Assembly: GCA_964528155.1 (NCBI GenBank)
Contig: CAZGRL010000105.1
Span: forward strand, 1 to 12,545
DNA: 12,545 nucleotides
Source: G001797105 sp964528155
GTDB taxonomy: Bacteria > Chloroflexota > Anaerolineae > Anaerolineales > E44-bin32
Reading direction: 5' to 3'
Shown here piece after piece: positions 1 through 7,125 of this stretch. Numbering within the stretch: position 1 is the stretch's first letter; each line of letters starts with the position of its first letter. The position numbers were made by a program, and so were the translations under genes. Under the pieces are notes generated by a model. The model saw only the letters and a list, made by a program, of their open reading frames with translations. It did not search any database and was not told where the DNA came from.

Positions 1-3000
1 TGCCGCTCCGTCGTCCGGCCGGCGAAGGCATGCTCCCCGGCGTAGGTCTCACCCAACCAGATGCGGGCGACGAACTCGGGGGTCTGTGCCTCGAAGGTGT
101 TGAAGTAGTTGTCGAGCGCCAAGAGGATAAAGACGTTCTCTTGCGTGCTCCCCCAGCGCCCTCGTACGCGGTGCGCCATCAGCCCGTTGACCACCTTAGG
201 GATCAGGTCGCTGGCCGGGTTGTCGGTGATCAGGGCGTCGAGCAGGATGGCGTCGGTGCGGCGGTCCGAACGCAGCAGCAGATAGTCCTGCTCGGTGTAG
301 CCTGTGGTGAAATTGGCTGCGCCGGCCGTCTCGACGGCGCGGTTGTTCACGTGTCGGCGGATGGCCTCTAGCTGAGCGCTCGAGGCGGGGTCGTCGATCC
401 ACACCTGCCACAGCCAGCCCACAGCGTCAAGCGAGAACGCCTCGAGACCGTCTTCGTTCAGCAGCTTGCGTGCCTTGATCGTGTCCCGGTCGCCCATGCG
501 ATCTCGCACATGCAGGGCGTATGCGCTCAACGTCCGTCGCGTGTTCGGATCGTACCAGGAGGGGTAGTGGCTCTCGATGTCGCGCAGGTATCCCAGGACC
601 GCCGTCTGCATCGGCTCGGGTACCTCGAAGCCCTTGGCTTTCGCCATCTGCAGGGCCAGGGCGACGTGGATGGTGTTGAAGGGGATCGACTCACGCCCGC
701 GCGTCCAGTAGGGGAATCCGCCGTCGCCGTTCTGCATCCCCTGCAGTCTGTCGAGATCGCGCGCGACGGCTGCCTCCATCTCGGCCGGCGCGGGCAACCC
801 CTCGGCCGAGAACGCCGTGAGCACATCTCTCAAGGCGGCCACCGCCAGGATGCGCGAGGCGAGCTGCTCGGAGCACTCGTAAGGGTACGAAATCAGGTAG
901 ATCACAGCGTCGGTGAGCGCTTGCAGCGCCGTGGATGAGGTCGTGATCTCCAACTCACCGAACTGAGGGAAGACATCCTGCGGCGCGACCACGGGCTGGG
1001 CCACGCTTCCTTCGTCGATCACGCCGTAGACGGCGAAAGCCTCGGTCGTCGCCGGGGTGTACACCGGCAGCTCGATTGCCGCGGCGTCGGCATAGTTGCC
1101 GGATACCGCGGCGATCTGGAAGCTAGCCGTGCCCGGCATGTTCGTGGTCGCCGGGAATCGTACTTCCACGCGATCGCGCGTCGGCACGGTCACGCGCAGA
1201 CCGGCGCTCCCGGTGAGCTCGATGTTGCCAGCTTGTACGACCACTTCCACCGCCAGGGGCTCGTCGGTCTGATTCTGGAGCACGACAGGCAGCTCGAAGC
1301 GGTCACCGAAGTTGAGAAAGCGCGGGGCTGAGGGCCGGACCATGAGCGGCAGCCGGGCGGTGAGATTGGCCTCGGCGGAGCCGAAGCGGTTGCCTTTGTC
1401 CACCGCCACCACCATCACCCGGTAGCGCGTGAGATTGTCGGGGAGCGACACCTCAACCTGGGCCTGCCCAGCGGCGTCGGTGCGCACCTCAGGGGCGAAT
1501 GTCGCCAGGGGGTTGAAGTCCGTCCGGAGGCGGATGGGCGCAGATTCGGGCCCAAGCTCCGCCTTGTCGAGCCCGCGCTCGGCGGCCGGTGCGGTCATGG
1601 TCGCTTGGGGCGCCATCGCCGCTTCCATTTCCTCGGGAGCGCCCCCGCCCATCCCGCCTGCCGCCTCTGCGAGCGCCAGCGGGTCGACCAGGATGATGCT
1701 GGCGCGGCCGTAGGAGCTGCTGAGGTCGGCCGGGCGGTTCTGATAGAAGACGGCCACTGGGTCGGCGAGTTGATAGTTGGTGAGGGCCAGGACCGCCTCG
1801 TCGACCACAACGACTGCCAGCTCGGCGCCGGCGACCGGCCCCCCAGCGGCGTCCGTCAAGACGAGATCGAGGGTCGTCGAGCCGCCCGGCTCCAGCTCTT
1901 TCTCTCGCGGCGTCGCCTTGAGCGACAGCGTTCGCTGCAGCGGCGGGACGCTGAGCATGAGTTGGCCGGTGGCGTAGGCGGGCCTGGGCGGCGCGCCCGG
2001 GACGACCTCGCCCTGATCATCGACTCGCGGCGCGGCGCCAACCAGGTCCACCTGCACTTGCAGGTTGGGGATGTGTTGATCCTCGATGGGGATCTCGAGG
2101 GTGAGGCTGGCTTCGTCCATGTGGAAGCGTTCGGTGTAGAGCGTGCCGCTGCGGCTCACGGTGAGCAGGCCCTCGGCCGGGCTGAAAGGCGCCTGCACCA
2201 GGACCCTGGCGACGTCGCCCGGTTGGTAGGACTTCTGGTCGGGGATGAGGTCGACCGTCTCTTGCTCGACCTTGCGCGAAGGCGGGCGCTCGCCGCCGCT
2301 CACCCACACGGTGAGCTGGCTCATGTTGCGGCGACCGGACGAGTCGGACACAACCGCCGTGATCTTGTAGCGCCCACCGATGTCGGTCTTGAAGGTACAG
2401 CGTACGGGTTCCAGCGTCGATCCGACGACGCATGTCTGCACGTCGACTTCCTCTTCGTTCCAGACCCCGGCGCGGGATTTCCACTCCAGCCGGGCGGCGC
2501 GCACGTCGATCGGCCGGTCGGCGACAGGCTCCCCGTCGAGGTCGGTGACGATCAGGTCGATGTTGAGCGGCTCGCCGCGCTCGACGAACGTGCGCGGACT
2601 GCGCAGCCCGACGTACAGGTCCGCCGGGTGGACGAGCAGGCTGGTGGTGGAGGCCCAGGCCTGGCGGTTCACGTCGAAGACCGTGGCCTCGGCGAAAATG
2701 CTGAACGGCCGCAGCCCGCGGGCTTCCTCGAAGTCGAGGCGCAAGAAGTGCTCTCCGGCGGCGTCGGTGAAGCCGCTGAAGGTCTGAGTCTCCCCACCGT
2801 CGCCCGGGCCGATGGGGCCGAAGCCCTCGCCGACGTCATAGCCCCACCACCAGGGTTGCCAGATCCCGAAGACGAAGTCGGGCCAGTTCGGCGGCGAGTA
2901 GCTGCTGGGCGATGAGGTCACCTGCCAGTTGACCTCGGCGTTGGGCAAGGGGTCTCCGGCGTAGTACTTGGCCTGCACGGCGACGATGGCGTGTCCGTCG

Positions 3001-5495
3001 ACGAAGTACGGCCCCGTCGTTTCGTTGCGGGCGATAACCTCGAACTCGGGCCGCCGGAACTCCTGGATCTGGAAGCCGTGATAGAAGGAAGTGCCATCTA
3101 ACGCGGAAGTGCTTCCACGGGCGAAGAGGTCGATCTGGGCGTAACCCAGATTGGCGTTCTCGGGCAAGGTGAAGGCGAAGTCAAACCCTCCCAGGGCGTT
3201 GACCTGTGCCCCGCCCTCGGCGATGGTGTTGCCCTGCGAGTCGTCGACCCGGTAGCTCACATCGGTCACAGCCGCTCCGACCAGCCCCACGTCGCCATCT
3301 TGTTCCCCGCCCACGCGCCTCATCCAACCTTTGACATGCACTTCCTCGGCAGGGCGGTACATCTGCCGGTCGTCGTAGACATACCAGCGCAGTTCGTCCT
3401 GGACCGGGCGGCGCTGCCAGGGATCGTCGCTCCAGGCGTAGAGCGAATGCGGCAGGATGGCCGCGTCGGCCCCCTTGCGCGCCACGAGCGCCACGATGCC
3501 GGCGCCGGGGAGATCGAAGCGGGCCGTGCCGTCCTGCGCGGTGGTAGCCAGCCTGCCTCGCGAAGCATTCTCGAGAGAGACCCCGGCCAGCGGGGCGCCG
3601 TCCTCCAGGGAAGTCGCCCAGGCCAGCATCTGGCTGTGGTCGGCGAAGGCGTCCAGACCGATGTCGGTCACCTGCACCCAGGTCCGAATGACGGGTATGT
3701 AGCGGTTCGGATCGAACAGGCTGCGCGGCGGTTGGACGATCACGACGAAGTGACCGAAGTGGCCGTCCATGACCCGGCTCAGCTCAATCCTGACTTCGGT
3801 CAAGACGTCGCTCGCGGCTTCCACCCGCATGGTCTCGTCCAGCGCCAGGCGTCCGGGTGGCGTCGGCGCCGGATCCTGCTGATAAGAATCGGCGATGTAC
3901 TTCTTGAAGGCCGGCCAATCGGACGGTTGCACGGCGTAGATCTGCACTTCCAGCCGGTCATAGTTGACGGCGTACAGGCTGAGGACGGGCTCGCTGGCGG
4001 CCGGATCGAGGGTGACCAGGAGTGAGTCCGGGCCGGCCAGGAGAGGTTCGGCCCGGCCGATCCGAAAGGTCAGGCGGGTGTCCTTTCCCAAAGTTTGGCC
4101 GAACTCGTCGCGAATGTCTCCATCGACGGTGACCTGGTACGTGGTGCTGCCCTTGGTCGCGCCTCGGATGCTGATCGTGTTGCCATAGAGGTCCACGGAA
4201 ACGCCGGGCAGTTCTGGCTCGATCTCGATCAGAGCTTCGTCGAAGGCCTGCGCGTCGAGGGGGTTGTTGAAGCGGATGTAGAGCGGCGTCAAGGGGCGGC
4301 ACTCGTCACCGCCCCAGGCGCAGCCATGGTCTTCGATGCGCAGCGGGGCGTAGGTGCGGAATTCGAAGCGTTGCGCCTCCTGCGTGACGAGCGGGCCTTC
4401 GGCGGAGGACGTGCCCGGCCCGACGACAACGGCGATGGCCGCGTCGGCGGGCAGCAGTTCCTTGGCGCGAAAAGCGAGCCAGCGCCCTTCGAGGGCGCGC
4501 TCCGCCATGTGCGAAATCTGCTTGTCGGCGGCGAGCTCTTCGGCCGTCAGCATTTGTACGTTGACCGCCTTGCCGTCGGCGGTCACTTCAATGGTTTCCA
4601 GCACGGCCGCCGGATCGATGCGTTGATCGAAAGCGATGAAGAACAGGGGATCGCGCGGTTGTGGGCCGTAGGAGGGGGAATAGTTCGTCATCACCGGCGG
4701 CGGAGTGGTGAAGGACCAGCTCACGGTCTGCGCCAGCACGCCGCCGACCATCGAGCGTGTCCCGGCAGGGACAGTGACCTGGTATTCGGTCGCCTTGGGC
4801 AGGCGGTCGATCTCGGCCGAATCGGCCTCGAAGACCAGCGTCTTGGTCCCCACCCAGCGCCATGCCCCGGGCACGGCAGGTTCGAGGGTCACGGGCACGT
4901 CTTGGGCGGCCAACCCCCCGAGCGTGGTGAGCGGGGCCATAGGCTGGTTAAAGGTAACGTTGACGAACGGCGCCAGGGGGATCTCGCCTTCAGGGGCATG
5001 GCGCAGCACCTCCAGCGGCCTGGAGTCGACCAGCGGGGGAGCGGTTGGGGCGGCCGGCGGAGGGAAGGGTTCTTCGATCGTCTCCCCTGTCCGCGGCGGC
5101 GGCAGCGACTCAGCCGGGAGGCGGAACTCCTGGCGGTCTTCGGGGGCGAGTGTCAGCGACGGCAGCCGGGCGAGGATGCGTCGGACCTCTTCGTCTGACA
5201 GCGGCACGCCGGCCGCCGTGGGGACGGGCTGCGGCGTCACGAGTTGTGGCTGGCCTGGGCTGAGCCGGATGCCGAGATGGGCTTCGCCTTCGTCCACGAC
5301 GGCGCCGCCTTCAATGGTTGGGAGAGGCGTGCCGGGAGGGGTGGTGGCAGTCGCGCTCGGCGAGAGGCGAGGCCACAGGCGAGGCAGGATCACCACCGCG
5401 GAGACGGCGATCAGCGCCACGGCGATCAGCGCGACGGCGCTCAGAATCAACCAGCGTCGAGCCCGCCCCGAGGGGCGGCCTGGTTCTTGTGCCAT
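1..5495 (-). CDS. Bacterial alpha-2-macroglobulin family protein, membrane-anchored, C-terminus beyond left edge
   Basis: The minus-strand frame is open from ATG at 5493-5495 to the window edge (1,831 complete codons, no stop). Family members trap proteases outside the cytoplasm: bait cleavage exposes a reactive thioester. Seen: basic N-terminus, transmembrane segment at residues 15-38 with no lipobox Cys; Pro/Ala-rich linker; three Ig-like macroglobulin repeats at about 155-430; the conserved DRQMYRPAEEVHVKGW motif near 710-728; further MG domains to about 1200; a Met/Ala/Gly/Glu-rich bait-like segment near 1275-1310; the A2M core motif SLPDNLTRYRVMVVAV near 1350; and thioester motif CSEQ at residues 1541-1544, followed by a helical thioester domain (GDGGFPYW). 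Most of that domain is here; the terminal receptor-like domains are not. A cleavable signal peptide is less likely than an anchor. A penicillin-binding protein 1C gene is a common neighbour of this family but would lie outside. The family call is very secure. Confidence 0.95.
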   Translation of the reverse strand, partial: MAQEPGRPSGRARRWLILSAVALIAVALIAVSAVVILPRLWPRLSPSATATTPPGTPLPTIEGGAVVDEGEAHLGIRLSPGQPQLVTPQPVPTAAGVPLSDEEVRRILARLPSLTLAPEDRQEFRLPAESLPPPRTGETIEEPFPPPAAPTAPPLVDSRPLEVLRHAPEGEIPLAPFVNVTFNQPMAPLTTLGGLAAQDVPVTLEPAVPGAWRWVGTKTLVFEADSAEIDRLPKATEYQVTVPAGTRSMVGGVLAQTVSWSFTTPPPVMTNYSPSYGPQPRDPLFFIAFDQRIDPAAVLETIEVTADGKAVNVQMLTAEELAADKQISHMAERALEGRWLAFRAKELLPADAAIAVVVGPGTSSAEGPLVTQEAQRFEFRTYAPLRIEDHGCAWGGDECRPLTPLYIRFNNPLDAQAFDEALIEIEPELPGVSVDLYGNTISIRGATKGSTTYQVTVDGDIRDEFGQTLGKDTRLTFRIGRAEPLLAGPDSLLVTLDPAASEPVLSLYAVNYDRLEVQIYAVQPSDWPAFKKYIADSYQQDPAPTPPGRLALDETMRVEAASDVLTEVRIELSRVMDGHFGHFVVIVQPPRSLFDPNRYIPVIRTWVQVTDIGLDAFADHSQMLAWATSLEDGAPLAGVSLENASRGRLATTAQDGTARFDLPGAGIVALVARKGADAAILPHSLYAWSDDPWQRRPVQDELRWYVYDDRQMYRPAEEVHVKGWMRRVGGEQDGDVGLVGAAVTDVSYRVDDSQGNTIAEGGAQVNALGGFDFAFTLPENANLGYAQIDLFARGSTSALDGTSFYHGFQIQEFRRPEFEVIARNETTGPYFVDGHAIVAVQAKYYAGDPLPNAEVNWQVTSSPSSYSPPNWPDFVFGIWQPWWWGYDVGEGFGPIGPGDGGETQTFSGFTDAAGEHFLRLDFEEARGLRPFSIFAEATVFDVNRQAWASTTSLLVHPADLYVGLRSPRTFVERGEPLNIDLIVTDLDGEPVADRPIDVRAARLEWKSRAGVWNEEEVDVQTCVVGSTLEPVRCTFKTDIGGRYKITAVVSDSSGRRNMSQLTVWVSGGERPPSRKVEQETVDLIPDQKSYQPGDVARVLVQAPFSPAEGLLTVSRSGTLYTERFHMDEASLTLEIPIEDQHIPNLQVQVDLVGAAPRVDDQGEVVPGAPPRPAYATGQLMLSVPPLQRTLSLKATPREKELEPGGSTTLDLVLTDAAGGPVAGAELAVVVVDEAVLALTNYQLADPVAVFYQNRPADLSSSYGRASIILVDPLALAEAAGGMGGGAPEEMEAAMAPQATMTAPAAERGLDKAELGPESAPIRLRTDFNPLATFAPEVRTDAAGQAQVEVSLPDNLTRYRVMVVAVDKGNRFGSAEANLTARLPLMVRPSAPRFLNFGDRFELPVVLQNQTDEPLAVEVVVQAGNIELTGSAGLRVTVPTRDRVEVRFPATTNMPGTASFQIAAVSGNYADAAAIELPVYTPATTEAFAVYGVIDEGSVAQPVVAPQDVFPQFGELEITTSSTALQALTDAVIYLISYPYECSEQLASRILAVAALRDVLTAFSAEGLPAPAEMEAAVARDLDRLQGMQNGDGGFPYWTRGRESIPFNTIHVALALQMAKAKGFEVPEPMQTAVLGYLRDIESHYPSWYDPNTRRTLSAYALHVRDRMGDRDTIKARKLLNEDGLEAFSLDAVGWLWQVWIDDPASSAQLEAIRRHVNNRAVETAGAANFTTGYTEQDYLLLRSDRRTDAILLDALITDNPASDLIPKVVNGLMAHRVRGRWGSTQENVFILLALDNYFNTFEAQTPEFVARIWLGETYAGEHAFAGRTTER
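5404..5439. repeat. 15-bp tandem repeat inside the transmembrane anchor
   Basis: Two 15-base units (acggcgatcagcgcc and acggcgatcagcgcg) lie head to tail at 5404-5418 and 5419-5433, with six bases of a third. On the coding strand they give the repeated VALIA of the anchor. A change of one unit keeps frame and alters helix length by five residues, so the site could be slippage-prone. Confidence 0.7.
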
Positions 5496-5504
5496 GGCAA
5501 GAAC

Positions 5505-5511
5505 CCTCCTT
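5505..5511 (-). promoter_or_regulatory. Shine-Dalgarno site of the alpha-2-macroglobulin gene
   Basis: On the minus strand this reads AAGGAGG, nine bases before the ATG at 5493-5495. It is a near-perfect anti-16S match, and it fixes the start so that the hydrophobic anchor begins about 15 residues in. Confidence 0.85.
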
Positions 5512-5741
5512 CATAGTTGCGATGCTCGCAGGGACGTGCGTCGTGCACGATCTATACATTGACGTTGGGACCTGGCCGTGGGTTCCCGATTCGGTAGGAT
5601 AGCATGTCTGGTGGGGTGGGCCAGGGGACGCGACTGCGGCCACGGCGAGAGCGGCGGCGAGGATCTACCTCCGTCTGTTGGGCGTGGGAGGCTACTCTGA
5701 GGGTCGGGACCAGCACGGTTCTAAGAGCGGAGGGGCGGGGG

Positions 5742-5775
5742 CCCTTCGACTTCGCTGCGCTCCGCTCAGGATGAG
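5742..5775. repeat. Short intergenic element, dispersed-repeat type
   Basis: The stretch contains cttcgacttcgctgcgctc followed by cgctcaggatgagg. From memory, near-identical strings ('cttcgac...gctccgctcagg') recur many times between genes in Chloroflexota and some other GC-rich environmental genomes. Only one copy is in this window, so repetition is not shown here. It lies between divergently transcribed genes, away from both starts. Confidence 0.5.
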
Positions 5776-5813
5776 GCCACTTAGGGGGTTTGGATCCTCA
5801 TATCTGCAGCGAA

Positions 5814-5831
5814 CTGTAAGGTGACTGTAAG
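5814..5831 (+). promoter_or_regulatory. Direct repeat CTGTAAG-N4-CTGTAAG, possible response-regulator site
   Basis: The 18 bases read ctgtaaggtgactgtaag: two identical heptamers starting 11 bp apart. This is the layout of PhoB/OmpR-family binding sites (7-bp half-sites with a 4-bp gap), and the half-site resembles the Pho box CTGTCAT. It sits about 115 bases before the Mrr-like gene and 320 before the divergent alpha-2-macroglobulin gene, so either could be the target. I see no well-placed -10 element beside it. It is only suggestive. Confidence 0.3.
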
Positions 5832-5947
5832 CCCCAGGCGGCTTGCGTCGGTGGCATCGGCCCAAAATTCGGCGCACAATAGGATCAGCGCTCTCTGACA
5901 ACTGCAAGGAAGTGCTGGCCCACCGTGTGGGCCGGGGGCGGGGGGAG

Positions 5948-6709
5948 ATGGAACTATTCTCAACGCAAGACATCGCCACAGGGTTCGGCGCCGTAATCGA
6001 GCTCCTCTTCGCGACAGGCATAGGTTGGATCATTCTTCTGGGCATCGGAGGCACGATCGCCATTGATGTCCTCGCGCCGCGTCGATCCTCCTCCAGGAGA
6101 TCAAGAAACCGCAGTGCGTCCCTCTCTCGCGACCTTCTTGGATTGTTGGCTGCGGGAACGTTCTTCTGGGTCGTGCTGCTTGCAGATCTTCAGTCCAGCG
6201 CCTCGCATGGGTGGTTCTGGACACTTACGCTGCTCGTGCTTGGGGGGTGGGGGATAGTCGGAGCCGTCCTGTACCGCAAGAAGAAGTCCGCCGACCTCAA
6301 AGAGCACACCCGGATGGACATCGACGACATGGTTCACATGTCCCCCGATGAGTTCGAGGAGCTCGTCGCCGATATCTTCCGCGCAAGGGGGAGTAGGGCG
6401 GTTGTTGTCGGTGGCTTGGGTGATCACGGTGTGGACATCGAAGTCACAGGGCGCGACGGAACCCGCGCCTTGGTTCAGTGCAAGCGATATGGACGCGACC
6501 GCTGGGTCGGAGAACCAGAGGTTCGGGATCTCTTCGGCGCTTTCACTCATGATGGCAAAGCTGCCAGAGCGTACTTGGTCACGACCGGTTTCTTCAGCAA
6601 TGCCGCTCGCGGGTGGGCGGAGGGGAAGCCTATCGTACTCATGGATGGGGAGAGGCTGGCAGAGGCCATGCAGGAGATTGCGACCAACAGGGACCGAGGC
6701 GCGGGCTGA
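5948..6709 (+). CDS. Membrane-anchored Mrr-type restriction endonuclease-fold protein
   Basis: The 253-residue product has three hydrophobic segments (about 14-43, 62-81 and 88-109), a basic RKKK stretch, then a cytoplasmic Mrr_cat-type domain (about 124-250). Catalytic pattern: FEELVADIF helix with Glu137/138, Asp163 in GDHGVDIEV, and Gln177-x-Lys179 in VQCKRY. Gln-x-Lys in place of Glu-x-Lys is typical of Mrr. Proteins of this fold cut DNA, often modified or foreign DNA; here it would sit at the inner membrane face. ATG 5948 is chosen because a purine-rich run (ggggggag) lies just upstream and the membrane segments start soon after; an upstream in-frame TTG at 5843 would add an unlikely basic tail. 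It is 200 bases from the HTH gene, so probably a separate unit beside the defence operon. The fold is secure; the substrate is unknown. Confidence 0.85.
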   Translation: MELFSTQDIATGFGAVIELLFATGIGWIILLGIGGTIAIDVLAPRRSSSRRSRNRSASLSRDLLGLLAAGTFFWVVLLADLQSSASHGWFWTLTLLVLGGWGIVGAVLYRKKKSADLKEHTRMDIDDMVHMSPDEFEELVADIFRARGSRAVVVGGLGDHGVDIEVTGRDGTRALVQCKRYGRDRWVGEPEVRDLFGAFTHDGKAARAYLVTTGFFSNAARGWAEGKPIVLMDGERLAEAMQEIATNRDRGAG

Positions 6710-6811
6710 TCCGCACGCCGTTTGCGGTGGAATAGGCCAAGAGGTGGGTGCGGGCGCCTTAGAAATCTGGCGGGCCTTCTTACGACTGCGGTGCACCGGA
6801 CTGCAGCCCCA

Positions 6812-6840
6812 TTGACCAATGGCCAACAATGGACAACAAT
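6812..6840 (+). promoter_or_regulatory. Candidate promoter of the HTH-led operon
   Basis: TTGACC (6812-6817, five of six consensus) is followed after 17 bases by AACAAT (6835-6840, four of six). It lies about 70 bases before the HTH start. The CAATGG repeats overlap the spacer and -10, so a protein bound there would block polymerase. Prediction by inspection only. Confidence 0.4.
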
Positions 6841-6842
6841 GG
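6817..6842 (+). repeat. Three CAATGG repeats at 10-bp spacing, likely operator
   Basis: CAATGG occurs at 6817-6822, 6827-6832 and 6837-6842; the last two copies sit in near-identical decamers (ccaacaatgg, acaacaatgg). One turn of DNA separates each copy, so all face the same side of the helix. A further ACAATG follows at 6843-6848. Just upstream of a small HTH gene, this looks like an autoregulatory operator or an iteron-like array. Confidence 0.5.
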
Positions 6843-6909
6843 ACAATGTTGATCACTAGCGGGCTTCAAACTGCGTCTCCGAGGGGGCCGGAATCCTGAG
6901 AGGCTTCAA

Positions 6910-7125
6910 ATGAGCACAGAGCAACCCCCAGTCATGACCGTTGACGAGGTGTCGGAGTACCTGCGTATTCCTAGGGCATCGGTCTACAAGCTCGCTCAAC
7001 AAGGCAGGATTCCTTGTCAGAAGGTGGGGAGACATTGGCGGTTCCGTCGAGAGAGCGTCGAAGACTGGCTTTCGGGGAACGGTGCCGAAGGGAGCGGGCA
7101 GTTTGGTCCCCCACCTAGGGCATGA
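6910..7125 (+). CDS. Small excisionase/MerR-type helix-turn-helix DNA-binding protein
   Basis: This 71-residue protein is essentially one helix_turn_helix_17 (excisionase-family) domain at residues 9-54. It shows the usual order: MTVDEVSEYLRIPRASVYKL (helix-turn-helix), then GRIPCQKVGRHWRFRRESV (wing) and EDWL. Such proteins bind DNA as small transcription factors or as recombination directionality factors. No integrase is nearby and repeats lie just upstream, so a role as operon controller, like the C proteins of restriction systems, is the better guess. The Shine-Dalgarno match GAGAGG at 6898-6903 is six bases from the ATG. The 3' end overlaps the likely start of the next gene, so the two are probably translationally coupled. 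The domain call is very secure; the role is inferred. Confidence 0.88.
   Translation: MSTEQPPVMTVDEVSEYLRIPRASVYKLAQQGRIPCQKVGRHWRFRRESVEDWLSGNGAEGSGQFGPPPRA

Larger units (their letters stand above)
5512..5947. other. Divergent intergenic region
   Basis: Between the divergent alpha-2-macroglobulin and Mrr-like genes there is no convincing gene. It holds the dispersed-type element (5742-5775) and the CTGTAAG pair (5814-5831). On the minus strand TATAGAT (5551-5557) is a possible -10 for the alpha-2-macroglobulin gene, but no good -35 accompanies it. Confidence 0.5.

Noticed and set aside
1605..5562. Several long plus-strand open frames (for example 1605-2915, 3300-4025, 4095-5198 and 4705-5562)
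   Set aside because: They lie antisense to the alpha-2-macroglobulin gene, whose minus-strand frame has clear family motifs throughout. Their Arg/Gly/Asp-rich translations are typical of shadow frames in GC-rich DNA.
5843..5947. Upstream extension of the Mrr-like gene to TTG 5843
   Set aside because: The added 35 residues are Arg-rich with no relation to the membrane-nuclease layout. ATG 5948 has a purine-rich site and sits just before the first membrane segment.
6713..6731. Hairpin CCGCA/TGCGG just after the Mrr-like gene
   Set aside because: Only five base pairs and no T-tract, so not a supportable terminator.
6817..6848. CRISPR-like or plasmid iteron array
   Set aside because: Units are only 10 bp, with no spacers, no cas genes and no replication gene nearby. 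An operator is the simpler explanation.
6101..6856. 251-codon minus-strand open frame across the Mrr-like gene
   Set aside because: It overlaps the well-supported nuclease gene, and its translation lacks domain features.
6941..7102. Start of the PD-(D/E)XK-like gene at 6941 inside the HTH gene
   Set aside because: The first 50 or so residues would be a shadow translation of the HTH domain. TTG 7103 with AAGGGAG or GTG 7139 is more credible.
6910..7125. HTH protein as an excisionase of an integrated element
   Set aside because: No integrase, att-like repeat or tRNA is visible in the window, so a regulator role is preferred, though not proven.
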